The notes below the pieces were generated by a model. The model was not told where the DNA came from and ran no database searches. It saw nothing but the letters and a program-made list of their open reading frames with translations. 64,000 nt of DNA from Rostratula benghalensis (lineage: Eukaryota; Chordata; Aves; Charadriiformes; Rostratulidae), in the NCBI GenBank assembly GCA_013399305.1, contig VXAI01000137.1:1972267-2036266 (forward strand). The letters run 5' to 3'. The position numbers were made by a program, and so were the translations under genes. Below are positions 63,501 through 64,000 of this stretch, in pieces (the first letter of the stretch is position 1; each line of letters begins with the position of its first letter).

Positions 63501-63924
63501 TGCACAGCTGCCACAGCATCGTTGACATTAAGGGGCCTCAAACCTTTGCTTTTTCACATTGTGCATGGTCAAGAAATGAAGAAGGGGTGGTACAAAGCTC
63601 TGGTCCAAACATGACTTTGATAATTCTCACGTCTGACTCTGGTCCAGGCTTGCCTTACAAAATACAGCCAGCAGCTGCATCCAATGGAGAAGCAAAGGAG
63701 CCCGTTGAGCAGGGTGGGATTCAAATCCCTTCTCTGAGCTGAGGGGGATTTATCTGGGGTCACAGCGTGGGCTGATGGCAGAGTAAGAAACCAGATATGT
63801 GACTCTTGCTCCTCCTTGGAGCTCCTCTTCTTGCTGCTCATTGGGATAATGACTTAACTAATGAGTTGTTCTTGTTCATCCGAAGGGAGAACCTGGTCCA
63901 CCAGGCAAAGGAGTGGAAATGAAG
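10284..63924 (+). CDS. COL7A1: Collagen alpha-1(VII)-like chain, 50 spliced exons, 3' incomplete
   Basis: This is a spliced gene whose exons join in phase to give about 1585 residues before the window ends. Visible domain order: signal peptide (1-20), vWA1 (about 24-227), seven FN3 domains (227-873), Ser/Thr/Pro linker (873-941), vWA2 (941-1140), junction (1141-1158), interrupted Gly-X-Y helix (from about 1159). The vWA-FN3 array-vWA-long interrupted helix plan is that of type VII collagen, the secreted homotrimeric collagen of anchoring fibrils. The helix exons are short, all start on a Gly codon or whole codon, and their interruptions fall where I recall them in human COL7A1. FN3 domains follow the 1-1 phase rule with one internal intron each. 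Introns are far longer than in the compact human gene, largely through CR1 insertion. Differences: seven rather than nine FN3 domains, an added mucin-like linker, and swapped MIDAS status of the two vWA domains. A COL7A1 paralogue is the main alternative; COL12/14/20 are unlikely because no laminin-G/TSPN domain precedes the helix. Confidence 0.85.
10354..13700 (+). other. COL7A1: Intron 1, 3.3 kb
   Basis: It holds a perfect 20-bp tandem duplication at 10836-10875, an A-rich stretch near 13107-13118, and otherwise unique sequence. No CR1 copy or additional exon was recognised. Confidence 0.6.
13701..13881 (+). CDS. COL7A1: COL7A1-like exon 2: vWA1, first third
   Basis: The exon has acceptor cccccag and donor gtgggt, phases 1 in and 2 out. 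It encodes residues 24-84, with the beta-strand ADILFLV and the site that should be DxSxS. The sequence there is GQSQG, so the metal-binding Asp and the second Ser are missing. It ends [10 protein letters not shown], the standard second strand of a vWA fold. Confidence 0.85.
14333..14492 (+). CDS. COL7A1: COL7A1-like exon 3: vWA1, middle
   Basis: The exon has acceptor ttcccag and donor gtaagt, phases 2 in and 0 out. It encodes residues 84-137, including [14 protein letters not shown], where the MIDAS Thr is kept in the usual GG-x-TxTG setting. This matches the vWA1 segment of type VII collagen. Confidence 0.85.
15431..15932 (-). mobile_element. CR1 LINE, minus orientation
   Basis: It begins on + as cacagaatcacaggctatc, then gggattggaagggacc and ctcatccagtccaatcccc. 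It runs through cttctcc...agacccagctccctcag to ggcccagaactggaca. It is the same young subfamily as the copies at 24388, 41093 and 45391. Confidence 0.95.
15933..16241 (+). mobile_element. CR1 LINE, plus orientation, abutting an inverted copy
   Basis: It starts at gatctggaaagggtgagtgt and ends ttccaatccctgagattctg plus a short terminal repeat. It is directly fused to the 5' end of the minus copy, so the two make an inverted repeat with arms of about 310 bp and a spacer of about 190 bp. Confidence 0.95.
16458..16551 (+). CDS. COL7A1: COL7A1-like exon 4: vWA1, MIDAS loop 3
   Basis: Residues 138-169 read [19 protein letters not shown]... ending VTVFAV. The TDG motif of the third MIDAS loop is intact. 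Phases are 0 in and 1 out; the donor is gtacgt. The sequence is close to the ILITDGKSQD segment of human COL7A1 vWA1 as I recall it. Confidence 0.9.
16552..17950 (+). other. COL7A1: Intron 4, 1.4 kb
   Basis: It contains one + strand CR1 (17135-17530). The remainder shows no recognisable element. Confidence 0.6.
17135..17530 (+). mobile_element. CR1 LINE, 5'-truncated
   Basis: It includes aaggctgagggacttgagg, agtctggagaagactgaggg, the 3' block and the end cttccaaccccatatcatac. It is the same subfamily as 2890-3183. Confidence 0.9.
17951..18124 (+). CDS. COL7A1: COL7A1-like exon 5: vWA1, C-terminal part
   Basis: Residues 169-227 begin [17 protein letters not shown] and end with a Cys (SRRLCFT). 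That Cys can pair with the Cys at residue 25 to close the vWA domain. Phases are 1 in and 1 out, with acceptor catctag and donor gtgtgt. Confidence 0.9.
18125..19127 (+). other. COL7A1: Intron 5, 1.0 kb
   Basis: Unique sequence; no repeat or coding element recognised. Confidence 0.5.
19128..19288 (+). CDS. COL7A1: COL7A1-like exon 6: FN3-1, first half
   Basis: Residues 227-280. It includes [19 protein letters not shown], the A and B strands with the core Trp of an FN3 domain, then GYRVHL. It resembles human COL7A1 FN3-1 (APRDLVLSE...). Phases 1 in, 0 out; the donor gtagag is weak. Confidence 0.85.
19289..20433 (+). other. COL7A1: Intron 6, 1.1 kb
   Basis: It holds short direct repeats (ggcacaaact twice near 19592, gatgggtaa twice near 19619) and an A/T-rich part around 19900-19990. 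No mobile element recognised. Confidence 0.5.
20434..20563 (+). CDS. COL7A1: COL7A1-like exon 7: FN3-1, second half
   Basis: Residues 281-324. [20 protein letters not shown] is the typical FN3 E-F strand region with the conserved Leu and Tyr. Phases 0 in, 1 out; donor gtgagt. Confidence 0.85.
20564..22465 (+). other. COL7A1: Intron 7, 1.9 kb
   Basis: It contains one + strand CR1 (20920-21371) and otherwise unique sequence. No FN3 exon is hidden here as far as I can read. Confidence 0.55.
20920..21371 (+). mobile_element. CR1 LINE, 5'-truncated
   Basis: It includes gacaagctgagagagttggg, attcagcctggagaagagaa, gccaggttggatggggcttt and an end at aaaccattctatgagttcta. Similar to the copies at 5813 and 31655. 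Confidence 0.9.
22466..22582 (+). CDS. COL7A1: COL7A1-like exon 8: FN3-2, first half
   Basis: Residues 324-363. It reads [20 protein letters not shown] then [18 protein letters not shown], with the FN3 core Trp. The acceptor is taccctaaag (AAAG, weaker than CAG); donor gtaagt. Phases 1 and 1, the pattern kept by all later FN3 exons. Confidence 0.85.
23103..23258 (+). CDS. COL7A1: COL7A1-like exon 9: FN3-2, second half
   Basis: Residues 363-415. [20 protein letters not shown] is the FN3 E-F region; it closes with AAVGRT. Acceptor attttgcag, donor gtaaga, phases 1 and 1. Confidence 0.85.
23383..23870. mobile_element. Probable avian endogenous retrovirus LTR or 3' remnant
   Basis: The segment differs in style from CR1. 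It has a purine-rich tract at 23440-23500 (a polypurine-like aggggaaagaggggaaac). This is followed by a block around 23570-23640 and a block around 23790-23860 that I recognise as typical of avian ERV long terminal repeats. No retroviral reading frame is present. Orientation is probably plus because the purine tract comes first, but that is not certain. Confidence 0.5.
24388..24894 (+). mobile_element. CR1 LINE, 5'-truncated
   Basis: It runs from ggaatagtgtgtccagttct to the tail actctgtgattctgtgattc. It keeps the gggattggactggatgagct and ttcaaggtcccttccaatcc motifs. It is close in sequence to 45391-45868. Confidence 0.95.
24948..25064 (+). CDS. COL7A1: COL7A1-like exon 10: FN3-3, first half
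   Basis: Residues 415-454. It reads [20 protein letters not shown] then TGYRLTW; NET is a possible N-glycosylation site. It resembles the second FN3 of human COL7A1 (IQNTTAHSLLVAW, GATGYRVTW as I recall). Phases 1 and 1; donor gtagag. Confidence 0.85.
25065..27230 (+). other. COL7A1: Intron 10, 2.2 kb
   Basis: No mobile element is recognised. An A-rich stretch at 26007-26040 and a C/A run at 26597-26613 are present. A GC-rich minus-strand open frame (26170-26739) shows no domain and is not called. Confidence 0.5.
27231..27377 (+). CDS. COL7A1: COL7A1-like exon 11: FN3-3, second half
   Basis: Residues 454-503. It contains [20 protein letters not shown], the FN3 E-F strands, then [12 protein letters not shown]. 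Acceptor ctttgcag, donor gtgagt, phases 1 and 1. Confidence 0.9.
27587..27706 (+). CDS. COL7A1: COL7A1-like exon 12: FN3-4, first half
   Basis: Residues 503-543. [20 protein letters not shown] then [10 protein letters not shown], with the FN3 core Trp. Acceptor tcttgcag, donor gtaaga. Intron 11 is only 209 bp. Confidence 0.9.
27707..28338 (+). other. COL7A1: Intron 12, 0.6 kb
   Basis: Unique sequence ending in an (ATT)n stretch at 28305-28323 that precedes the acceptor of exon 13. Confidence 0.6.
28339..28497 (+). CDS. COL7A1: COL7A1-like exon 13: FN3-4, second half
   Basis: Residues 543-596. [20 protein letters not shown] then [12 protein letters not shown]. An NRS sequon lies at the start of strand E. 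The acceptor is ttttgaaag; donor gtgagt; phases 1 and 1. Confidence 0.9.
28498..29634 (+). other. COL7A1: Intron 13, 1.1 kb
   Basis: No mobile element or extra exon recognised. Confidence 0.5.
29635..29763 (+). CDS. COL7A1: COL7A1-like exon 14: FN3-5, first half
   Basis: Residues 596-639. It includes [20 protein letters not shown] then [14 protein letters not shown], with the FN3 core Trp. Acceptor ccttgcag, donor gtgagg. Confidence 0.85.
30028..30083 (+). mobile_element. CR1 3'-tail fragment
   Basis: The short match taatggttggacttggtgtc...ccaaccatgactattctgtga is the terminal CR1 segment. It ends about 37 bp before exon 15. Confidence 0.6.
30121..30270 (+). CDS. COL7A1: COL7A1-like exon 15: FN3-5, second half
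   Basis: Residues 639-689. [20 protein letters not shown] then [15 protein letters not shown] is a possible N-glycosylation site. Acceptor tttttgtccacag, donor gtatgt. Confidence 0.9.
30271..31170 (+). other. COL7A1: Intron 15, 0.9 kb
   Basis: It contains a short + strand CR1 (30700-30920) in otherwise unique sequence. Confidence 0.6.
30700..30920 (+). mobile_element. CR1 LINE, strongly 5'-truncated
   Basis: It begins at attaggaagaagttctttac and ends at caaaacattctatgatct. It keeps the ttgcccagagaggtggtgga block. Confidence 0.9.
31171..31308 (+). CDS. COL7A1: COL7A1-like exon 16: FN3-6, first half
   Basis: Residues 689-735. [20 protein letters not shown] then [15 protein letters not shown], with the FN3 core Trp. 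Acceptor tttttcacag, donor gtaaga, phases 1 and 1. Confidence 0.9.
31309..32389 (+). other. COL7A1: Intron 16, 1.1 kb, mostly CR1
   Basis: A 688-bp + strand CR1 occupies two thirds of the intron and ends 47 bp before the acceptor of exon 17. Confidence 0.75.
31655..32342 (+). mobile_element. CR1 LINE with ORF2 C-terminus
   Basis: This is the longest CR1 3' segment in the window. From 31681 the + frame reads [20 protein letters not shown] and continues to [21 protein letters not shown] sequence, the C-terminal reverse-transcriptase ORF of CR1, before a stop at 32002. The element ends ccattctatgatta. Confidence 0.95.
32390..32536 (+). CDS. COL7A1: COL7A1-like exon 17: FN3-6, second half
   Basis: Residues 735-784. 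[20 protein letters not shown] then [12 protein letters not shown]; it carries an unusual Cys in strand F. Acceptor tcttctcag, donor gtgagt. Confidence 0.9.
32537..33462 (+). other. COL7A1: Intron 17, 0.9 kb
   Basis: Unique sequence; no repeat or coding element recognised. Confidence 0.5.
33463..33582 (+). CDS. COL7A1: COL7A1-like exon 18: FN3-7, first half
   Basis: Residues 784-824. [20 protein letters not shown] then [18 protein letters not shown]. Acceptor tctaccag, donor gtaatg, phases 1 and 1. Confidence 0.9.
33583..36702 (+). other. COL7A1: Intron 18, 3.1 kb, A/T-rich with old CR1 relic
   Basis: It holds long T runs (34384-34402, 35064-35083), an A/T-rich segment 35990-36360, and an old minus-strand CR1 endonuclease relic (34617-35186). 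No further FN3 exon was found. Confidence 0.6.
34617..35186 (-). mobile_element. Old CR1-like ORF2 endonuclease relic
   Basis: A 189-codon minus-strand frame contains [39 protein letters not shown] and [12 protein letters not shown] in that order. These line up with the conserved start of the CR1/L2 endonuclease domain (LKCLYTNAR..., KQEELE..., YDLIGITETWWD, HDWS, LFRRDR..GRRGGG, GDFN.PDI). The catalytic ETWWD-type motif is destroyed (GTMERQWQD) and a poly-K run reflects the T-tract. It is a fossil, not a gene. Confidence 0.65.
36703..36849 (+). CDS. COL7A1: COL7A1-like exon 19: FN3-7, second half
   Basis: Residues 824-873. [20 protein letters not shown] then [12 protein letters not shown]. 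This is the last FN3 half; the DxxGPE ending resembles the last FN3 of human COL7A1. Acceptor ttctacag, donor gtatga. Confidence 0.9.
37000..37203 (+). CDS. COL7A1: COL7A1-like exon 20: Ser/Thr/Pro-rich linker
   Basis: This 204-bp, phase 1-1 exon encodes residues 873-941. Of its 68 residues 17 are Thr, 10 Ser and 9 Pro (53 percent), with runs such as [19 protein letters not shown]. It has no FN3 or vWA features and looks like a mucin-type O-glycosylated spacer between FN3-7 and vWA2. Acceptor tctcttacag and donor gtgagt are strong. I recall no equivalent in human COL7A1, where FN3-9 runs almost directly into vWA2. Confidence 0.8.
37540..37679 (+). CDS. COL7A1: COL7A1-like exon 21: vWA2, first part
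   Basis: Residues 941-987: [20 protein letters not shown]. The DESSS motif is a complete MIDAS DxSxS. The exon ends GPEGTQ in phase 0. The next bases are gcaaga, so the downstream intron uses a GC donor (cag|gcaaga); no in-frame GT alternative lies nearby. Confidence 0.85.
38050..38122 (+). mobile_element. CR1 3'-tail fragment
   Basis: It reads gggctgatggttggatttga then cttttccaacctgaatgattctgtgatga, the end of a CR1. Confidence 0.8.
38166..38342 (-). mobile_element. CR1 LINE 3' fragment, minus
   Basis: It starts on + with atagaatcatagaatggttt and continues gagttggaaaggacctc to aggccttgaaaatttacagg. It is closely related to 38573-38706 and 48408-48960. Confidence 0.9.
38573..38706 (-). mobile_element. 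CR1 LINE 3' fragment, minus
   Basis: It repeats the agaatcatagaatggtttga start, then gggaccttaaagatcatcca, and is truncated after cttgcccacacttaaa. Confidence 0.9.
38914..39037 (+). CDS. COL7A1: COL7A1-like exon 22: vWA2, second part
   Basis: Residues 988-1029: [20 protein letters not shown] to [11 protein letters not shown], containing the MIDAS Thr. Phases 0 in and 1 out. The donor acag|gtctgg is weak but gives the only join that restores NTKTGRGI. Confidence 0.85.
39038..40400 (+). other. COL7A1: Intron 22, 1.4 kb
   Basis: A/T-rich unique sequence; no recognisable mobile element or extra exon. Confidence 0.5.
40401..40544 (+). CDS. COL7A1: COL7A1-like exon 23: vWA2, third part
   Basis: Residues 1029-1077: [20 protein letters not shown], the third MIDAS loop with an intact TDG, then [13 protein letters not shown] helix. 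Acceptor ttgcccag, donor gtaaga. Confidence 0.9.
40862..41052 (+). CDS. COL7A1: COL7A1-like exon 24: vWA2, C-terminal part
   Basis: Residues 1077-1140: [20 protein letters not shown] to [10 protein letters not shown]. The closing Cys of the vWA domain pairs with the Cys at the start of exon 21. Phases 1 in and 0 out, donor gtgagc. The reading frame stays open into the intron until 41370. Confidence 0.9.
41053..42254 (+). other. COL7A1: Intron 24, 1.2 kb, with CR1 close to the donor
   Basis: A minus CR1 starts 41 bp after the donor. The remainder (41433-42254) is unique sequence; I see no additional junction exon in it. Confidence 0.6.
41093..41432 (-). mobile_element. CR1 LINE, minus orientation
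   Basis: It starts on + cacaaaatcacagactatcag, then ggattggaagggaccttgaa, and ends near ctttccagatttataaacat. Young subfamily, like 15431-15932. Confidence 0.95.
42255..42332 (+). CDS. COL7A1: COL7A1-like exon 25: NC1/helix junction
   Basis: Residues 1141-1166 run [19 protein letters not shown] then KGEKGER, where the Gly-X-Y helix begins. Phase 0 both sides; donor gtgagt. The acceptor tttcaag at 42254 is required: using the nearby cag at 42262 would hit a stop. No Cys is present here, unlike the human junction. Confidence 0.8.
42490..42522. repeat. (TG)n microsatellite
   Basis: About 16 uninterrupted TG units in intron 25. Confidence 0.95.
42635..42715 (+). CDS. COL7A1: COL7A1-like exon 26: Gly-X-Y, 27 residues
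   Basis: Nine uninterrupted triplets, beginning [16 protein letters not shown] and ending GPPGPPGLV. Acceptor atgtttag, donor gtaagt. Confidence 0.9.
42811..42837 (+). CDS. COL7A1: COL7A1-like exon 27: Gly-X-Y, 9 residues
   Basis: A 27-bp mini-exon encoding GLPGIQGDT. It has a strong acceptor (ctgttttcag) and donor gtaagt; phase 0. The preceding intron is only 95 bp. Confidence 0.85.
42838..44331 (+). other. COL7A1: Intron 27, 1.5 kb
   Basis: Unique sequence; no repeat or exon recognised. Confidence 0.5.
44332..44376 (+). CDS. COL7A1: COL7A1-like exon 28: Gly-X-Y, 15 residues
   Basis: [15 protein letters not shown], five triplets. Acceptor aaattccag, donor gtgagt. Confidence 0.9.
44377..45114 (+). 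other. COL7A1: Intron 28, 0.7 kb
   Basis: Unique sequence; no repeat or exon recognised. Confidence 0.5.
45115..45183 (+). CDS. COL7A1: COL7A1-like exon 29: Gly-X-Y with interruption
   Basis: [18 protein letters not shown] then QPGPP. The LGGVEVIP interruption matches the position of the QVIGGEGP interruption in human COL7A1 as I recall it, a good orthology marker. Donor gtgagt. Confidence 0.9.
45299..45385 (+). CDS. COL7A1: COL7A1-like exon 30: Gly-X-Y, 29 residues
   Basis: Triplets [16 protein letters not shown] then [13 protein letters not shown]. The trailing IK breaks the repeat, as TAMK does at the same place in human. The donor gtgagc is followed within about 5-8 bp by a CR1 insertion. 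Confidence 0.9.
45386..46519 (+). other. COL7A1: Intron 30, 1.1 kb, CR1 at the donor
   Basis: CR1 fills 45391-45868. An A-rich stretch follows at 45968-46014. The rest is unique. Confidence 0.7.
45391..45868 (+). mobile_element. CR1 LINE, plus, abutting a splice donor
   Basis: It starts at ggttctgggcccctcag and ends attctgtgattctgtgag. It is nearly the same as 24388-24894. Only a few bases separate its 5' end from the exon 30 donor. Confidence 0.95.
46520..46546 (+). CDS. COL7A1: COL7A1-like exon 31: Gly-X-Y, 9 residues
   Basis: GEPGDSGIR, a 27-bp mini-exon; human has GDKGDRGER at the equivalent point. Acceptor tgtttcag, donor gtaagt. Confidence 0.9.
46726..46779 (+). CDS. COL7A1: COL7A1-like exon 32: Gly-X-Y, 18 residues
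   Basis: [18 protein letters not shown], six triplets on a 54-bp exon. Acceptor tcatgcag, donor gtgagt. Confidence 0.9.
46780..48105 (+). other. COL7A1: Intron 32, 1.3 kb, old CR1 relic
   Basis: It contains an ancient CR1-family copy (47315-47660). The remainder is unique. Confidence 0.55.
47315..47660 (+). mobile_element. Ancient CR1-family 3' end
   Basis: It shows the order gcaggttcaaaacaaag, a gtggtttttctttac segment, a ggaagtccctgcattacaaa segment and cttttcttgcacccttccc. This is the layout of old amniote CR1 3' ends, clearly diverged from the young copies elsewhere in the window. Confidence 0.6.
48106..48177 (+). CDS. COL7A1: COL7A1-like exon 33: Gly-X-Y, 24 residues
   Basis: [19 protein letters not shown] then PRGEK, eight triplets. 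The acceptor ctttttcag is strong. The donor aag|gttatt is weak, but no better one exists and the frame demands it. Confidence 0.85.
48178..49278 (+). other. COL7A1: Intron 33, 1.1 kb, half CR1
   Basis: A minus CR1 fills 48408-48960; the rest is unique. Confidence 0.7.
48408..48960 (-). mobile_element. CR1 LINE, minus orientation
   Basis: It starts on + as cacagaatcataggatggtt and runs through ggctgaacaagcccagctcc and acagttctccaggtggggtc. Same subfamily as 31655-32342. Confidence 0.95.
49279..49323 (+). CDS. COL7A1: COL7A1-like exon 34: Gly-X-Y, 15 residues
   Basis: [15 protein letters not shown]. Acceptor accttgcag, donor gtgggt. Confidence 0.9.
49399..49458 (-). mobile_element. CR1 3'-tail fragment, minus
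   Basis: Only about 60 bp: cacagaatcacaaactatca then gggattggaaggaaccttga. Very short insertion or deletion remnant. Confidence 0.85.
49583..49618 (+). CDS. COL7A1: COL7A1-like exon 35: Gly-X-Y, 12 residues
   Basis: [12 protein letters not shown] on a 36-bp exon. Acceptor tttttttttcag, donor gtgggt. Confidence 0.9.
49619..50828 (+). other. COL7A1: Intron 35, 1.2 kb
   Basis: It contains a collagen-like relic at 50295-50335, an A run at 50373-50388 and an A/T-rich zone at 50565-50700. Confidence 0.6.
50295..50335 (+). pseudogene. Possible relic collagen exon
   Basis: It lies between a fair acceptor (attcatttag) and a donor-like gtgtgc. The 41 bases start GEP RPP EED, as if a GEP-GPP exon had suffered a Gly to Arg change and a frame change. 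Its length is not a multiple of three and it cannot join its neighbours in phase 0. Confidence 0.3.
50829..50864 (+). CDS. COL7A1: COL7A1-like exon 36: Gly-X-Y, 12 residues
   Basis: [12 protein letters not shown], a 36-bp exon with no Pro, so a weak helix segment. Acceptor gttttccag, donor gtgaga. Confidence 0.85.
50865..51802 (+). other. COL7A1: Intron 36, 0.9 kb
   Basis: Unique sequence; nothing recognised. Confidence 0.5.
51803..51838 (+). CDS. COL7A1: COL7A1-like exon 37: Gly-X-Y, 12 residues
   Basis: [12 protein letters not shown]. Acceptor ttctcacag, donor gtaatt. Confidence 0.9.
52139..52174 (+). CDS. COL7A1: COL7A1-like exon 38: Gly-X-Y with interruption
   Basis: [12 protein letters not shown]; the AM pair interrupts the repeat and the exon ends on a Gly whose triplet is completed by VL of exon 39. 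It parallels the GDPAVVGPAVAG region of human COL7A1. Donor gtaact. Confidence 0.85.
52175..52984 (+). other. COL7A1: Intron 38, 0.8 kb
   Basis: Unique sequence; nothing recognised. Confidence 0.5.
52985..53017 (+). CDS. COL7A1: COL7A1-like exon 39: Gly-X-Y, 11 residues
   Basis: [11 protein letters not shown], 33 bp, the only helix exon starting on Val; the preceding Gly is on exon 38. Acceptor tatccgcag, donor gtaagt. Confidence 0.85.
53018..53993 (+). other. COL7A1: Intron 39, 1.0 kb
   Basis: It contains a diverged minus CR1 (53355-53615). The rest is unique. Confidence 0.5.
53355..53615 (-). mobile_element. Diverged CR1 fragment, minus
   Basis: It reads aggctggaagggacttctgg then aggtctctagtcttgccttc on +, the CR1 3' end in reverse, with many changes. 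The inner boundary is uncertain. Confidence 0.6.
53994..54065 (+). CDS. COL7A1: COL7A1-like exon 40: Gly-X-Y, 24 residues
   Basis: [19 protein letters not shown] then DKGEK. It carries an internal 12-base direct repeat (aaggagacaaag), so GDKG occurs twice. Acceptor attgacag, donor gtaatg. Confidence 0.9.
54459..54518 (+). CDS. COL7A1: COL7A1-like exon 41: Gly-X-Y with interruption
   Basis: [20 protein letters not shown]; one residue is missing from a triplet at GF-GIP. Human COL7A1 has GPPGLVLPGDPGPKGDPGDR at the same place as I recall, a strong homology marker. Donor gtgagt. Confidence 0.9.
54519..55321 (+). other. COL7A1: Intron 41, 0.8 kb
   Basis: Unique sequence; nothing recognised. Confidence 0.5.
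55322..55357 (+). CDS. COL7A1: COL7A1-like exon 42: Gly-X-Y, 12 residues
   Basis: [12 protein letters not shown]; acceptor tttctgcag, donor gtgagt. Most of this exon plus its donor is duplicated in tandem immediately downstream (55367-55409). The first donor keeps the frame; the second would add 43 bases and shift it. Confidence 0.9.
55324..55409 (+). repeat. 43-bp tandem duplication across an exon-intron border
   Basis: 55324-55366 and 55367-55409 are identical except for two adjacent bases (cgg to caa). Each copy ends with agaag|gtgagtgtc, so the splice donor is present twice. Confidence 0.97.
55410..56465 (+). other. COL7A1: Intron 42 remainder, 1.1 kb
   Basis: It has a 17-base A run near 55619-55635 and a short C run at 55769-55777; otherwise unique. 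Confidence 0.5.
56466..56546 (+). CDS. COL7A1: COL7A1-like exon 43: Gly-X-Y, 27 residues
   Basis: [19 protein letters not shown] then VTGLRGKD, nine triplets. Acceptor ttctttag, donor gtaagt. Confidence 0.9.
57293..57690 (-). mobile_element. CR1 LINE, minus orientation
   Basis: It starts on + as tttcatagaatggttagagt and runs through cttctctgggcaacctgggc and cttctcttctccaggctgaa. Confidence 0.95.
57783..57820 (+). pseudogene. Broken collagen exon with in-frame TAA
   Basis: It has a good acceptor (gtgttgtag) and donor (gtaatc), but 38 bases instead of 36. The start reads GEPGK then stop (TAA at 57798-57800). Frame is regained from ggc onward as GTSGTQ, so the pattern fits a 12-residue Gly-X-Y exon with two extra bases in the middle. 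Skipping it joins GKD to GEV in frame, which is also the human junction order (GRD-GEV). Confidence 0.65.
58769..58813 (+). CDS. COL7A1: COL7A1-like exon 44: Gly-X-Y, 15 residues
   Basis: [15 protein letters not shown]. Acceptor ctcttttag, donor gtaaaa. Confidence 0.9.
59098..59169 (+). CDS. COL7A1: COL7A1-like exon 45: Gly-X-Y, 24 residues
   Basis: [19 protein letters not shown] then PPGKD. Acceptor tcttgcag, donor gtaagg. The upstream intron has T and G homopolymer runs (58989-59039). Confidence 0.9.
59170..59861 (+). other. COL7A1: Intron 45, 0.7 kb
   Basis: Unique sequence; nothing recognised. Confidence 0.5.
59862..59897 (+). CDS. COL7A1: COL7A1-like exon 46: Gly-X-Y, 12 residues
   Basis: [12 protein letters not shown]. 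Acceptor cacctcctag, donor gtaggt. The next intron is short (139 bp). Confidence 0.9.
60037..60072 (+). CDS. COL7A1: COL7A1-like exon 47: Gly-X-Y, 12 residues
   Basis: [12 protein letters not shown]. The final triplet leads into the interruption on exon 48. Acceptor cttcatag, donor gtgagt. Confidence 0.9.
60073..60623 (+). other. COL7A1: Intron 47, 0.6 kb
   Basis: Unique sequence; nothing recognised. Confidence 0.5.
60624..60665 (+). CDS. COL7A1: COL7A1-like exon 48: helix interruption
   Basis: [14 protein letters not shown]: eleven residues without Gly and then GDK. It sits where human COL7A1 has the RLVDTGPGAREK interruption as I recall, so the position but not the sequence is kept. Acceptor cttttgcag, donor gtaaga. 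Confidence 0.85.
61561..61625 (+). mobile_element. CR1 3'-tail fragment
   Basis: It reads ttaggttgatggttggactag, then ataatcttaaaggtccctgc, and ends tgattctctgattcag. Confidence 0.8.
62231..62345 (-). mobile_element. CR1 fragment, minus
   Basis: It starts on + tatagaatcatagaactctg, then taggctggaagggacctttc. This is a CR1-type tail of a different subfamily from the others in the window. Confidence 0.7.
62481..62534 (+). CDS. COL7A1: COL7A1-like exon 49: Gly-X-Y, 18 residues
   Basis: [18 protein letters not shown]. Human COL7A1 has GDRGQEGPRGPKGDPG after the matching interruption. Acceptor ggcttacag, donor gtacgt. Confidence 0.9.
62535..63885 (+). other. COL7A1: Intron 49, 1.4 kb
   Basis: Unique sequence; nothing recognised. 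Confidence 0.5.
63886..63924 (+). CDS. COL7A1: COL7A1-like exon 50: last exon in the window
   Basis: [13 protein letters not shown], 39 bp with a short interruption (GK-GVE-MK). Acceptor catccgaag, donor gtaatg; the gene continues past the right edge. Confidence 0.85.
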
Positions 63925-64000
63925 GTAATGAAATAAAAATTACAGAGCATGTTAATGTTGGAAACATATTAATGTTGTCCCTCTCTGTCTGGGGTTGGGA

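Noticed and set aside
10284..63924. Gene identity as COL12A1, COL14A1, COL20A1 or COL6-type
   Set aside because: Those carry laminin-G/TSPN domains or several tandem vWA domains, and different helix structure; here the helix interruptions match type VII collagen.
1..64000. CRISPR arrays, operons, tRNA or rRNA genes
   Set aside because: Nothing of the kind seen; regularly recurring segments are CR1 copies.

Overview
The window is vertebrate, almost certainly bird, genomic DNA. It holds large GT-AG introns, no operons, and many 5'-truncated CR1 LINEs of avian type ending in tails such as ATTCTGTGATTCTGTGA. There is also one probable avian endogenous-retrovirus LTR.

One gene dominates. From about 10.2 kb to the right edge, on the + strand, I can thread 50 exons encoding the first ~1585 residues of a type VII collagen chain (COL7A1 or a very close paralogue). 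The 3' part lies outside the window. Domain order is: signal peptide, vWA1 (exons 2-5), seven fibronectin type III domains of two exons each (exons 6-19), a Ser/Thr/Pro-rich linker (exon 20), vWA2 (exons 21-24), a short junction (exon 25), then an interrupted Gly-X-Y helix on small phase-0 exons of 27-87 bp (exons 26-50). Reading phase is consistent across every junction. The product would be a secreted fibrillar collagen; in mammals type VII collagen forms the anchoring fibrils under epithelial basement membranes, with the vWA/FN3 region (NC1) binding matrix partners.

Region by region: 1-10213 is 5' flank or untranslated/intronic DNA with three CR1 insertions and no supportable coding gene. 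10214-10353 is the first coding exon. 13.7-18.1 kb is vWA1, with an inverted CR1 pair in intron 3. 19.1-36.8 kb is FN3-1 to FN3-7, with CR1 copies, an LTR and an old CR1 endonuclease relic in the introns. 37.0-41.1 kb is the linker and vWA2. 42.3-63.9 kb is the collagen helix.

The main points of interest are departures from the mammalian COL7A1 plan as I know it. There are seven FN3 domains instead of nine. A mucin-like linker lies before vWA2. The metal site (MIDAS) is degenerate in vWA1 but intact in vWA2, the reverse of human. The Cys pair usual at the NC1/helix junction is absent. Two collagen-like exon relics have lost their frame (57783-57820 with an in-frame TAA, and 50295-50335). One exon has its donor site tandemly duplicated, one intron has a GC donor, and CR1 copies sit very close to several splice sites. 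Exon numbers here count only coding exons seen in this window.
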